This document shows positions 8,726-16,948 of a DNA stretch of 64,000 nt, piece by piece (within the stretch, counting starts at the first letter, position 1; each line of letters opens with the position of its first letter). The position numbers were made by a program, and so were the translations under genes. A model generated the notes under the pieces. That model was not told where the DNA came from, did no database searches, and worked only from the letters and a program-made list of their open reading frames with translations. This DNA comes from Arthrobacter sp. SX1312 (GTDB lineage Bacteria > Actinomycetota > Actinomycetes > Actinomycetales > Micrococcaceae). The DNA is taken from positions 1,417,398-1,481,397 of the forward strand of contig NZ_PJIM01000001.1 of NCBI RefSeq assembly GCF_002929295.1. Direction: 5' to 3'.

Positions 8726-9547
8726 ATGGCAGCCATGATCGCGAATCCCGTGCCGGGGCTCCCGCCCGTCCTCATCGCCTGCTCCCATGGCACCGACAAC
8801 GCCCAGGGCCGGCGTGCGATCGATGCCGTGCGTGCGGGGATCACGGCGCTCCGCCCGGAGGTGGAGGTCCGCGAGGCGTACGTCGATGTGCAGGAGCCGG
8901 ACCTCGTGGACGTGGTGGCGTCCCTTCCGGCCGGCCGGCCGGCTGTCATCGTGCCGCTGCTGCTCTCCGTCGGCTACCACGTCAAGGTGGACATCGCCCG
9001 GGCGGCGGCGAGCCGGCCCAGAACGGTGTCGGCTCTCCCGCTGGGCCCGGATCCGCGGCTGGCCCGGGTGCTGCAGCAGCGGCTCACCGAGGCCGGGGTG
9101 GACGACGCCGACGCCGTGGTGCTGGCCGCCGCGGGATCCTCCGACGCCTGTGCCGTGGAGGACGTCGCCGAGGTGCGGGCCGTCCTCGCCGAGCTCAGGA
9201 CGGGCCGGGTGGGAGCGGGCTTCGGATCGAAGGCCGTCCCGTCCGTCCCCGACGCCGTCGAGGCCCTGCGAACGGGGTCGGGCCGGCGGGTCGCGGTGGC
9301 GTCCTACCTGCTGGCCCCAGGCTACTTCCACGACCAGTTGGCGACGGCCGGCGCCGATGTCGTGAGTGCACCCCTGCTCCCGAGTCCGCTGATCGCGGAG
9401 ATCGCCCTGTCGCGGTACGACGACGCCGTCGAGCGCCTGCTCGTGGGGGTGCCGCACGGCTCCTCCAGCGGCGCTGCCGGCTGCGACCGGCCGTGCCGGG
9501 CGCAGGTGTCCTCGTGTGTCCGGAGCGGTGCTGCCCGCGTGGACTGA
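8726..9547 (+). CDS. sirB: Sirohydrochlorin chelatase (CbiX/SirB family)
   Basis: About 273 residues. Two chelatase half-domains: the N-terminal one starts PVLIACSHGT (metal-binding His) and contains VIVPLLLSVGYHVKVDI; the second carries VAVASYLLAPGYFHDQL. In this context it inserts Fe2+ into sirohydrochlorin to make siroheme for NirB. The last about 25 residues are a cysteine-containing tail (CDRPC, then SSC). Possible starts are GTG 8711, ATG 8726 and ATG 8735; the middle one is used, without a clear Shine-Dalgarno to decide. Cobaltochelatase activity is an alternative, but no cobalamin genes are near. Confidence 0.82.
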   Translation: MAAMIANPVPGLPPVLIACSHGTDNAQGRRAIDAVRAGITALRPEVEVREAYVDVQEPDLVDVVASLPAGRPAVIVPLLLSVGYHVKVDIARAAASRPRTVSALPLGPDPRLARVLQQRLTEAGVDDADAVVLAAAGSSDACAVEDVAEVRAVLAELRTGRVGAGFGSKAVPSVPDAVEALRTGSGRRVAVASYLLAPGYFHDQLATAGADVVSAPLLPSPLIAEIALSRYDDAVERLLVGVPHGSSSGAAGCDRPCRAQVSSCVRSGAARVD

Positions 9548-9642
9548 CGGCGCCTGTCGGGGCACGGCCCTGCCGCGGTGGAGGCCTCGCTCGCATCAGG
9601 GCGCCGCCCGCGCCCTCGCCCACGGCGGCGGGGAGGATGACA

Positions 9643-10329
9643 ATGGAGCGCGTGGGACATCCTGCCGCTGGCGGCGACCCGGTGCTGCTGCAGTACCCGC
9701 TGCAGGGGAGCTTCCGCGCACGCAACAGCCCTGCGCGTCGCGTCCCGAGTCACGGCACCCACCTCATGGGCACCACCTATGCCATCGACCTCGTCCCCGT
9801 GGGTGCCGGCGGCCGTCCGGCGCCCAGGACCTGGCGGAGCCTCGTCGCCACGGAGTCACCGGAGGACTTCATCGGGTTCGGTGCACCGGTGCTCGCGCCG
9901 GCCGGCGGCGTCGTCGTCATCGCCCACGACGGCGAGGAGGACCACGCGGCGCGACGGTCGCAGCTGGCGCTGTTGCCCTACGCGGCCGGGCAGACACAGC
10001 GCCTCGGGCGTGGGGCGGGCGCCATCGCCGGCAACCACGTGGTCATCGCCATGGATCCGGGTGGGCCCTTCGTGCTGGTCGCCCACCTGCGCAGGTCCTC
10101 CCTCCGCGTCGACGTGGGCACCCGCTTGAGCGCCGGTCAGCCGATCGGCGAGTGCGGGAACTCGGGGAACAGTACGCAGCCCCATGTGCACGTCCAGGTC
10201 ACGGACAGCACGGCATGGCCGAGCGCCCGAGGGCTGCCGATCGCCTTCCGGACACCCTCGGGTGTCGAGCTTCCGGCCGAATCGCAGCTCATCGTCGTGC
10301 CGAGGACGGGACGCGCTGCTGCCGAGTAG
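9643..10329 (+). CDS. M23-family (LytM-like) peptidase homologue without signal peptide
   Basis: 228 residues. The LytM zinc-site pattern is visible: His40 and Asp49 (THLMGTTYAIDL) and His181-x-His183 (TQPHVHVQV), with the GNSGNST turn before the second motif. Such proteins normally cut peptidoglycan peptides, yet no signal peptide or membrane segment is present, so a cytoplasmic or non-classical location must be assumed. ATG 9643 was chosen because GGGAGGA lies five bases upstream; ATG 9637 is too close to that site. It is convergent with glmM, with a 27-bp gap. Link to either neighbouring pathway is not evident. Confidence 0.72.
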   Translation: MERVGHPAAGGDPVLLQYPLQGSFRARNSPARRVPSHGTHLMGTTYAIDLVPVGAGGRPAPRTWRSLVATESPEDFIGFGAPVLAPAGGVVVIAHDGEEDHAARRSQLALLPYAAGQTQRLGRGAGAIAGNHVVIAMDPGGPFVLVAHLRRSSLRVDVGTRLSAGQPIGECGNSGNSTQPHVHVQVTDSTAWPSARGLPIAFRTPSGVELPAESQLIVVPRTGRAAAE

Positions 10330-10356
10330 TGCGTACCGGCGGGCGGAGTCGCCGGG

Positions 10357-11712
10357 TCAGGCGACCGTCTCGAGGGACAGACGCTCCTGCACCGTCGCGG
10401 CCAGGCTGTCGGCGATGCGCTGGGCGGTCACGAGGTCGGCTGCCTCGACCATGACGCGCACCACCGGCTCCGTGCCGGAGGGGCGCAGCAGCACACGTCC
10501 GGTCTCGCCGAGGATCGCCTCGGCCTCGCGGACGGCGTCCTGCACGCCCTCGTCCGAGTTCGCGGCGCTGCGGTCCACGCCCCTGACGTTGATGAGCACC
10601 TGGGGAAGTTTCGTCATGACGGCGGCGAGCTCCTTGAGGCTCTTGCCGGTCCCTGCCATGCGTGAGGCCAGCTGCAGCCCGGTCAGGACGCCGTCGCCCG
10701 TGGTGGCGTACTCAGCGAAGATGACATGGCCGGACTGCTCGCCGCCGAGGCTGTAGCCCCCGTCGCGCATCCCCTCGAGGACGTAGCGGTCCCCCACTCC
10801 GGTCTCCATGATGGTGACGCCCGCTTCGCGCAGCGCGATCTTCAGTCCCAGGTTGCTCATCACGGTCGCCACGAGGGTGTTGTCCTTGAGCTTCCCGGCG
10901 TCCTTCATCGCCAGCGCCATCACGGCCATGATCTGGTCGCCGTCCACGATCGTCCCCTCGTGGTCCACGGCGAGGCACCGGTCGGCGTCGCCGTCGTGCG
11001 CGATGCCGAGGTCGGCGCCGTGCTCGAGGACGGCGGACTGCAGCTTCTCGAGGTGCGTCGAGCCGTAGCCGTCGTTGATGTTCACGCCGTCGGGATCCGC
11101 GCCGATGACGATGATGTCCGCGCCGGCGTCCCGGAAGACCTCGGGCGAACAGCCGCTCGCCGCGCCGTGGGCGCAGTCGATGACCACCTTCAGTCCCTCG
11201 AGGCGGTGCGGGAGGGTCTTGAGGAGGTGGACCACGTAGCGGTCCTCGGCGTCGGCGAAGCGCTGGATGCGTCCTACTTCGCCCGCCACGGGGCGCAGCC
11301 TCGGCCGCGCCATCTCGTCCTCGATGGCATCCTCGAGCGCGTCGCTGAGCTTGTTGCCGCCGCGGGCGAGGAACTTGATGCCGTTGTCCGGGGCGGGATT
11401 GTGGGACGCGGAGATCATGACGCCGAAGTCGGCGCCGAGATCGGCCACGAGGAACGCTGCCGCCGGCGTCGGCAGGACGCCGGCGTCGTAGACGTCGACA
11501 CCGGAGCTGGCGAGCCCGGCCTCGACGGCGGCCGCGATGAACTCACCGCTGATGCGGGGATCGCGGGCGATGACCGCGGTGGGGCGGCGGCCGTCCGAGG
11601 CGTTGTGGCCGAGGACGACGGCGGCCGCCTGGGCCAGCTGGAGGGACAACTCAGCCGTGATCAGGCCATTGGCCAGGCCGCGGACGCCGTCGGTTCCGAA
11701 TAACTTGCTCAT
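10357..11712 (-). CDS. glmM: Phosphoglucosamine mutase
   Basis: 451 residues, full length. Converts glucosamine-6-phosphate to glucosamine-1-phosphate for UDP-GlcNAc and peptidoglycan synthesis. Starts [12 protein letters not shown]; the phospho-serine loop [12 protein letters not shown] (Ser103), the metal-binding loop DGDADRCL and the C-terminal phosphate loop [12 protein letters not shown] are intact. ATG 11712 is preferred over ATG 11721 because AGGA lies at a proper distance before it. It follows rpsI after a strong hairpin, so it can be transcribed by read-through or from its own promoter in 11713-11775. Confidence 0.96.
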   Translation of the reverse strand: MSKLFGTDGVRGLANGLITAELSLQLAQAAAVVLGHNASDGRRPTAVIARDPRISGEFIAAAVEAGLASSGVDVYDAGVLPTPAAAFLVADLGADFGVMISASHNPAPDNGIKFLARGGNKLSDALEDAIEDEMARPRLRPVAGEVGRIQRFADAEDRYVVHLLKTLPHRLEGLKVVIDCAHGAASGCSPEVFRDAGADIIVIGADPDGVNINDGYGSTHLEKLQSAVLEHGADLGIAHDGDADRCLAVDHEGTIVDGDQIMAVMALAMKDAGKLKDNTLVATVMSNLGLKIALREAGVTIMETGVGDRYVLEGMRDGGYSLGGEQSGHVIFAEYATTGDGVLTGLQLASRMAGTGKSLKELAAVMTKLPQVLINVRGVDRSAANSDEGVQDAVREAEAILGETGRVLLRPSGTEPVVRVMVEAADLVTAQRIADSLAATVQERLSLETVA

Positions 11713-11775
11713 CGTGATCATCCTAAGTGCAGAGATTGGAACCGCTAAGGCGGGTCCTCAACAGGTTAAAGCACG

Positions 11776-11804
11776 ATGCCCGCCCGGGAGGCCCGGACGG
11801 GCAT
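11776..11804 (-). terminator. Hairpin between rpsI and glmM
   Basis: 13-bp stem (11776-11788 with 11792-11804, one G:U-type mismatch) and a 3-nt loop. On the minus strand it is followed by a loosely T-rich stretch. Likely full or partial terminator of rplM-rpsI. Confidence 0.7.
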
Positions 11805-11824
11805 CTGCGCGTGTCCTGGAAGGA

Positions 11825-12322
11825 TCAGCGCTTGGAGTACTGAGGCGCCTTGCGTGCCTTCTTGAGACCAGCCTTCTTGCGCTCGATGACGCGGGCGTCA
11901 CGAGTCAGGAAGCCTGCCTTCTTGAGGGCGGGGCGGTTGTTCTCGCGGTCGATCTCGTTCAGCGTGCGCGCGACTCCGAGGCGGAGTGCACCGGCCTGGC
12001 CGGAGGGTCCGCCGCCGTGGATGCGGGCGATGACGTCGTAGGCGCCGTCGAGCTCGAGGAGCTTGAAGGGGTCATTGACTTCCTGCTGGTGCAGCTTGTT
12101 CGGGAAGTAGTCGGCGAGCTCGCGCCCGTTGACGATCCACTTGCCGGTGCCGGGGACGAGGCGCACGCGGGCGACAGCTTCCTTGCGGCGTCCGACGGCT
12201 CCGCCGCCGACGGTCAGCGCGGGACGCTCCTTGACGGCGGTCTCGCCGCCTTCGGTGGACTCTGAGGTGTAGCTCGTGAGCTCCTCAGTCGGTTCGTTCA
12301 GCTCTTCAGTGTTCTCAGCCAC
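11825..12322 (-). CDS. rpsI: 30S ribosomal protein S9
   Basis: 165 residues. The conserved body runs from [12 protein letters not shown] to the C-terminal SKR tail that reaches the P-site tRNA. About 40 residues of acidic, Ser/Thr/Glu-rich sequence precede the body ([14 protein letters not shown]), an extension typical of Micrococcaceae but absent from E. coli S9. Second gene of the rplM-rpsI unit, 39 nt after rplM. Confidence 0.97.
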   Translation of the reverse strand: MAENTEELNEPTEELTSYTSESTEGGETAVKERPALTVGGGAVGRRKEAVARVRLVPGTGKWIVNGRELADYFPNKLHQQEVNDPFKLLELDGAYDVIARIHGGGPSGQAGALRLGVARTLNEIDRENNRPALKKAGFLTRDARVIERKKAGLKKARKAPQYSKR

Positions 12323-12361
12323 GGTTCTCCTTGAAGTGATTTTTAGTACTGGTGGCCAGGA

Positions 12362-12805
12362 CTACTGGGCGACCTGAGTGATTTCGTATGTCTTGGGCTG
12401 CTGCGCGGCGTGGGGGTGCTCGGCGCCGCGGTAGACCTTCAGCTTGCCGATCTGCTGTGCAGCCAGCGAGTTCTTGGGGAGCATGCCACGGATGGCCTTC
12501 TCGACCGCGCGCTCCGGGTTCTTGTCCAGGAGTTCCACGTAGGTGGTGGACTTCAGACCGCCCGGGTAACCGGAGTGGCGGTAGGCGCGCTTCTGCTCGA
12601 GCTTGGAGCCGGTGAGGGCTACCTTTTCAGCGTTGATGATGATGACGAAATCGCCCATGTCCATGTGGGGAGCGAAGGTCGGCTTGTGCTTTCCGCGGAG
12701 CAGGATTGCGGTCTGGCTGGCAAGACGGCCGAGGACGACGTCGGTTGCATCGATTACGTGCCACTGGCGGTTGATGTCGCCTGGCTTCGGGGTGTACGTA
12801 CGCAC
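12362..12805 (-). CDS. rplM: 50S ribosomal protein L13
   Basis: 147 residues when read from GTG 12805 ([15 protein letters not shown]), which fits the normal L13 length and has AAGG eight bases upstream. The frame is open to an ATG at 12883, but the extra 26 residues have no family match. Core motifs [29 protein letters not shown] and RGMLPKN are present. First gene of rplM-rpsI-(glmM), served by the promoter at 13028-13057 through a leader of about 215 nt. Confidence 0.93.
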   Translation of the reverse strand: MRTYTPKPGDINRQWHVIDATDVVLGRLASQTAILLRGKHKPTFAPHMDMGDFVIIINAEKVALTGSKLEQKRAYRHSGYPGGLKSTTYVELLDKNPERAVEKAIRGMLPKNSLAAQQIGKLKVYRGAEHPHAAQQPKTYEITQVAQ

Positions 12806-13027
12806 GGTTATGGCCTTCGTTTCTATTTCGGTGTCGCCCGTGGCCACGGAGAACGTCCGTACCCGCGGGCTCAGCTTATTCATGCGTTACCGGAACTTCA
12901 GGTGAGGGCTGAAATACGACCAGTCATCCCGTGAATCTCGGCTCCGCCCCCGGGCCAGGTGGTTCTGCAACTGAACCGCTCCGAAGGGCGCAGACGTATC
13001 GAGAAGGGACACGCACAACGACTCCCA

Positions 13028-13057
13028 AGGATAGCCTGCCGTACTGGGGCGGGTCAA
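13028..13057 (-). promoter_or_regulatory. rplM promoter
   Basis: On the minus strand TTGACC (13057-13052), 18-bp spacer, TATCCT (13033-13028). Five of six bases match the -35 consensus and the -10 fits TANNNT. Predicted start near 13020 gives a leader of about 215 nt. Confidence 0.65.
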
Positions 13058-13143
13058 AAGGGGCCGGCGGCGGCGTCGGCGGAGGCGCAAAGCAGCGCGA
13101 GCGCAGGTTTTGCGCAGGGCGCGTGCAGACCCGACGCAGGTTC

Positions 13144-13155
13144 GTGAATGTTCAC
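13144..13155. promoter_or_regulatory. Palindrome upstream of the Flp pilin gene
   Basis: GTGAA-TG-TTCAC, perfect 5-bp arms, about 100 bp before the pilin ATG. A regulator site for the tad operon (for example for the linked response regulator) is possible but only inferred. Confidence 0.3.
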
Positions 13156-13255
13156 TCAGGATCAGGGCAAACCCGGTTTCCTGCGGGTTCCCGTTGCTAG
13201 GTTTCTGGCAGCGCTGGCGCTGGGTCAGCTGCCGTCCCCCCTCAGGAGTTCCATC

Positions 13256-13489
13256 ATGTTCCTCGTATCCGACACCCGCATGCACCTCCTCCCCCGCCTG
13301 GTCCGCAAAGAAGACGGAGCGACCGCCGTCGAGTACGGCATCATGGTCGCCCTCATCGCCGTCGTTATCATCGCGGCCGTCACGCTGCTCGGCGGCGGAC
13401 TGAACAGTGCCTTCGAAAATGCTGAGTGCACCATCGGTGGCGGAACATACGTTCCGGCAGCCGGCGCTAACCCCAGTGCCTGCAACTAA
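13256..13489 (+). CDS. flp: Flp/Fap-type major pilin
   Basis: 77 residues. A short charged leader ending in Gly is followed by the Flp processing motif (KEDGATAVEYGIMVAL): cleavage after Gly leaves Glu-Tyr at mature positions 5-6. A single hydrophobic helix (MVALIAVVIIAAVTLLGG) and a small C-terminal part with two Cys follow. It should be processed by the prepilin peptidase at 23324 and assembled by the CpaF/TadB/TadC machine. ATG 13256 has CAGGAG seven bases upstream. Confidence 0.93.
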   Translation: MFLVSDTRMHLLPRLVRKEDGATAVEYGIMVALIAVVIIAAVTLLGGGLNSAFENAECTIGGGTYVPAAGANPSACN

Positions 13490-13499
13490 CGCCGACTCG

Positions 13500-13530
13500 G
13501 AACGGGGTGCGGCTCACCCGCGCCCCGTTC
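13500..13530 (+). terminator. Hairpin just after the pilin gene
   Basis: 12-bp stem (13500-13511 with 13519-13530, one G:U) and 7-nt loop, 10 nt after the flp stop. No T-run on the plus strand. Probably a partial terminator or 3' stabiliser that makes pilin mRNA more abundant than the downstream tad mRNA. Confidence 0.5.
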
Positions 13531-13579
13531 TGCCCTCCAATCAGATCAACGTTCAGATCAATGAAGAGGTAATTCGACG

Positions 13580-13969
13580 ATGGAAAGAAAGGAACACGGA
13601 GCTGTAGCAGTCGAAATGGCTCTCCTTCTTCCCATCCTCATCCTGCTCCTCTTCGGCATCATGGAGTTCGGTCGCGCTTTCAATACGCAAGTCACGCTGA
13701 CCAATGCCGCCCGCGATGGTGTTCGCGTCATGTCCATCTCGAAGGATACGACTAAGGCCAAGACGTCGACAATAACCGCCGCGGGCACGCTACGGCCGGC
13801 CCTGAAAGCGACGGACATAGCGATCTCAGTTCCGGGGGCGACAACAGCCACTCCGTGCCCTGCTGGTAGCACGGCTACTGTCACCATTACCTACACGCTG
13901 AGCACCCTCACGAAGATTGCTGGACCGTTCTCCATGACCGGCAAGGGAGTGATGCTGTGCGGCGGCTGA
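13580..13969 (+). CDS. tadE: TadE-like pseudopilin
   Basis: 129 residues. The N-terminus reads MERKEHGAVAVEMALLLPIL: a short leader, Gly, and Glu at +5 of a hydrophobic helix, i.e. a prepilin-peptidase site as in TadE pseudopilins. The FGRAFNTQVTLTNAARDG segment after the helix is typical of the family. Its 3' end overlaps the next gene by 13 nt. Confidence 0.85.
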   Translation: MERKEHGAVAVEMALLLPILILLLFGIMEFGRAFNTQVTLTNAARDGVRVMSISKDTTKAKTSTITAAGTLRPALKATDIAISVPGATTATPCPAGSTATVTITYTLSTLTKIAGPFSMTGKGVMLCGG

Positions 13970-14994
13970 AGCAGCGGCCCGGCATACGCCAGGAGCAGGG
14001 CGCCGTCAGTGTCCTCGTCGCCCTCCTCATGGTCGTCCTACTCGGGTTCGCCGCTCTGGCCATCGACGTGGGAATGCTCGTCTCCGAGAAGGCGCAGCTG
14101 CAGAACGGCGCCGATGCCGGCTCCCTTGCCATTGCCCAGAAGTGCGCTCTGAATTTGAATGACGCCGATTGTGACTCGACCGCGCCCGTTGCCCGCAGCC
14201 TGGCCAACAGCAACGCCCTCGATACGAAGAGCAACGTGAAGAACGTCGTCGTGAACGAGACAAGCCGGAAAGTCACCGTCACCACCGGTGCGCTTCAGGA
14301 CGGGCAGGCACCCAATCGCATGTCACTTGTCTTCGCCAATGCACTCGGCATCAGTTCCAGTGAGGTGACGGCATCGTCGACGGCCACGTGGGGAAGCCCT
14401 ACCTCCGGGCCCGCGCCGTTTCCCATCACCTTCTCGGAGTGTGAACTGAAGGATGGGCCCGGCTGGCAAGTGGTGGAGTTTCGAAAGAAGTCGGACGCTA
14501 CACCCGCGTGCACAGGCGGTCCACCGGGGGGCTTCGGCAGCCTGGATCAGGTAGCCGGGAAGTGCGAGGCCTTCGTCAACATCTCGCAGAGCGCCTCGGG
14601 CAGCAACACCGGCAATACCGGAGCGCCCAGCAACTGCGTCCCGCTCCTGCAGGAATGGCGGGCACAGATCGAAGCAGGCGACGCTCCCGTCGGCCTGTTC
14701 CCGATCTACCGCAGCGTCAGTGACAGCGGCAGCAATGCCGTCTACCAACTCACTGGTTTCGCCGCATTCGAGGTCCACGGCTGGAAGTTCAAGCAGGAGG
14801 GGAACTCCACGTTCCCCGACTCCTTTCGCGACAACTACTACGCCGGCCACAAGTGCAGCTCCACGCAATGCATCGGCATCATCGGCAGGTTCGTGAGGAT
14901 GGTCTCTCTTGACGACGCCTACAAGCTCGGCCCCTACGACCCCACCATGGGCACCGCGGTCGTCCGACTCACCCTCGAGGAAGCAACTTCATGA
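13957..14994 (+). CDS. tadG: TadG-like pilus assembly protein (Tad_N / Flp-assembly TadG family)
   Basis: 345 residues from GTG 13957. The N-terminal QGAVSVLVALLMVVLLGFAA helix followed by AIDVGMLVSEKAQLQNGADA is the hallmark of the TadG N-terminal domain. The +5 Glu found in TadE is replaced by Leu, so pilin-like processing is doubtful. The rest is an extracytoplasmic domain with several Cys. The stop overlaps the cpaB start (ATGA). Confidence 0.82.
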   Translation: MRRLKQRPGIRQEQGAVSVLVALLMVVLLGFAALAIDVGMLVSEKAQLQNGADAGSLAIAQKCALNLNDADCDSTAPVARSLANSNALDTKSNVKNVVVNETSRKVTVTTGALQDGQAPNRMSLVFANALGISSSEVTASSTATWGSPTSGPAPFPITFSECELKDGPGWQVVEFRKKSDATPACTGGPPGGFGSLDQVAGKCEAFVNISQSASGSNTGNTGAPSNCVPLLQEWRAQIEAGDAPVGLFPIYRSVSDSGSNAVYQLTGFAAFEVHGWKFKQEGNSTFPDSFRDNYYAGHKCSSTQCIGIIGRFVRMVSLDDAYKLGPYDPTMGTAVVRLTLEEATS

Positions 14995-15755
14995 AATCCC
15001 GTCTCCTGGCCGGCGTCGCCGCCGTCGTCCTCGCGCTCGTCGGAGCCCTGATGCTGTTCGGCTACGCGCAGGGCGCGGAAGCACGCGCGGTCGAGGGCCT
15101 CGACCCGGTGGACGTCCTGGTCGTGGCCACCGCCGTTCCTGCAGGCACGCCGGTCGAGGAACTCCAGCCATTCCTCACCACCAAGGCCCTGCCGGCCACC
15201 GCGGTTGGAGGATCCGCGCTCAAGGACCTCGACTCGTCCACGGGCAGGATCACCGCCGTGGAGCTCATGCCAGGTGAGCAGCTGCTCGCCGAGCGCCTCG
15301 TCGACCCGGATGACGCCGCAACGACCGGCAGCGTCGATGTGCCCGAGGGCCTGCAGGAGGTCTCCTTCACGATCGAGCCGGACCGCGCCGTCGGCGGCAA
15401 GATCGCCCCCGGTGACACCGTGGGCGTGTTCATCTCTTTGGAGACGGGAGGTCTCGAGCAGGAGCCGGACGTCCCGACGACGAAGCTCGCTCTCCACAAG
15501 ATCCTCGTCACCTCCGTGCAGCGCGCCCCCACCCCCGTCGCAGCCGACCCCGCCGCGGATCCTGAAGCGCAGGCCCGCGCCGAGGCCGAGGCGCTACCGA
15601 GCGGCTCCCTCATGCTCACCATCGCCGTCGACACCGCCCAGGCGACGAAGATCGTGCACGCCAACCAGAACGCCACGCTGTGGCTGAGCAAGGAAACGGC
15701 CGCGACGGTCGAGGGAGACTCCCCCATCGTCCAGAACAAGGAACTGTACCGATGA
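14991..15755 (+). CDS. cpaB: Flp pilus assembly protein CpaB/RcpC
   Basis: 254 residues. One N-terminal membrane segment (residues about 5-25), then a SAF-like domain (VLVVATAVPAGTPVEEL, ITAVELMPGEQLLAERL) and the RcpC/CpaB domain (VSFTIEPDRAVGGKIAPGD, TIAVDTAQATKIVHA). Probably acts at the cell-surface side of the Tad machine. Overlaps both neighbours (ATGA at each end), so it is translationally coupled. Confidence 0.88.
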   Translation: MKSRLLAGVAAVVLALVGALMLFGYAQGAEARAVEGLDPVDVLVVATAVPAGTPVEELQPFLTTKALPATAVGGSALKDLDSSTGRITAVELMPGEQLLAERLVDPDDAATTGSVDVPEGLQEVSFTIEPDRAVGGKIAPGDTVGVFISLETGGLEQEPDVPTTKLALHKILVTSVQRAPTPVAADPAADPEAQARAEAEALPSGSLMLTIAVDTAQATKIVHANQNATLWLSKETAATVEGDSPIVQNKELYR

Positions 15756-16948
15756 GCAGATTCGTCCTGATCACCCCCAGCTCGGACTTCGAGCAGAAGG
15801 TCCGCCACGCCGTCGCCGGCGGGCTGCAGGGCCACGTGAAGAGCCTGCCCGCGAGCGTCCTGACCGGGGACCCGACCTCCGTCCTCGACCAGCTGGGACT
15901 CGAGCGGCCGGAAGTGCTGGTCTTCGGGCCGGGCATCGCCATCGAGGAAGCGCTGCGCCTCGCCCTGGTCGTGGACGTGACCTTCCCGGAGATCAGCGTG
16001 GTGCTCGTGCACGACGACCACCCGGACATCGCCCTGCAAGCGATGCGTGCCGGCGTCCGCGACATCCTCTCCCCGCTGGCGGACATCGCGAGCATCCGAG
16101 CCCAGCTCGAACGCGCATGCCAGGCCTTCGCGACCCGCCAGCGCACCGGGACGCAGCCGCCCCGCGAACAGCAGAGCGGTCTCGTCATCGGCGTGTTCTC
16201 CCCGAAGGGTGGCGTCGGCAAGACGACGGTCGCCACGAATTTGGCGGTCGGCCTCGGGAAGCTGGCGCCGATGAGCGTGGTCATCGTGGACCTCGACCTC
16301 CAGTTCGGCGACGTCGGCACCGGCCTCTACCTGACCCCCGAGTACTCCGTGCTGGACGCCGTCACGGGCGCTGCCACCCAGGACTCGATGGTCCTCAAGG
16401 CCTTCCTGACCCCGCACCCCTCGGGCATCTACGCCCTCTGCGGCCCCAAGAACCCCGCCGACGCCGACCGCGTCTCCTCGGCCCAGGTGACCCGCCTGAT
16501 TCAGCAGCTGGCAATGGAGTTCCGCTACGTCGTCGTCGACACCGGCCCCGGGCTCACCGAGCCGAGCCTCGCCGCGCTGGAGCAGTGCACCGACGCCGTC
16601 TGGGTGACCGGCATGGACGTGCCGAGCGTCCGGGGCCTCCGTACCGGCCTCGACGTCCTGCAGCAGCTCAACCTCCTGCCCGAGACCCGCCACGTGGTCC
16701 TCAACTTCGCCGACACGAAGACGGGCCTCTCGGTGGAGGACATCGAAGCGACCCTCAACGCGCCCGTCGATGTGTCCATCCCCCGCTCCCGGGCCATCAC
16801 CCTCGCGACGAACCGCGGCGTCCCTCTGCTCCAGGACAAGGTCCGTGATCCCGCGACGAAGAGCCTCACGGAGCTCGTGCAGCGGTTCGACCACGAGTGG
16901 CGCGCGAAGTCGCAGAAGAAGCTGCACCGCCGGGTGGTGGTCCGATGA
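15752..16948 (+). CDS. cpaE: CpaE/TadZ-like P-loop ATPase of the Tad pilus
   Basis: 398 residues. Residues 1-130 form a receiver-like domain without clear phosphorylation site; residues about 145-398 are a MinD/ParA-type ATPase with deviant Walker A KGGVGKTT (Lys152 onward) and VIVDLDLQFGDVGTGLYLTP. Family members place the Tad machine at a cell position. ATG 15752 overlaps the cpaB stop and its own stop overlaps cpaF. Confidence 0.9.
   Translation: MSRFVLITPSSDFEQKVRHAVAGGLQGHVKSLPASVLTGDPTSVLDQLGLERPEVLVFGPGIAIEEALRLALVVDVTFPEISVVLVHDDHPDIALQAMRAGVRDILSPLADIASIRAQLERACQAFATRQRTGTQPPREQQSGLVIGVFSPKGGVGKTTVATNLAVGLGKLAPMSVVIVDLDLQFGDVGTGLYLTPEYSVLDAVTGAATQDSMVLKAFLTPHPSGIYALCGPKNPADADRVSSAQVTRLIQQLAMEFRYVVVDTGPGLTEPSLAALEQCTDAVWVTGMDVPSVRGLRTGLDVLQQLNLLPETRHVVLNFADTKTGLSVEDIEATLNAPVDVSIPRSRAITLATNRGVPLLQDKVRDPATKSLTELVQRFDHEWRAKSQKKLHRRVVVR

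Larger units (their letters stand above)
12806..13255. other. Divergent intergenic region between rplM and the tad locus
   Basis: 450 bp with no convincing gene. It contains the rplM leader and promoter (minus strand), a small imperfect palindrome GGTTC-n7-GAACC near 12960-12980 within the leader, the GTGAA-TG-TTCAC palindrome at 13144-13155, and the Shine-Dalgarno CAGGAG at 13243-13248 of the Flp pilin gene. Confidence 0.7.

Noticed and set aside
12931-13200. Short plus-strand frames between rplM and flp
   Set aside because: Low-complexity Gly/Arg sequence lying over the rplM promoter and leader; no conserved features.
16897-16944. Upstream in-frame ATG for cpaF at 16897
   Set aside because: It lies inside cpaE; the ATG at 16945 makes the ATGA overlap typical of this operon.
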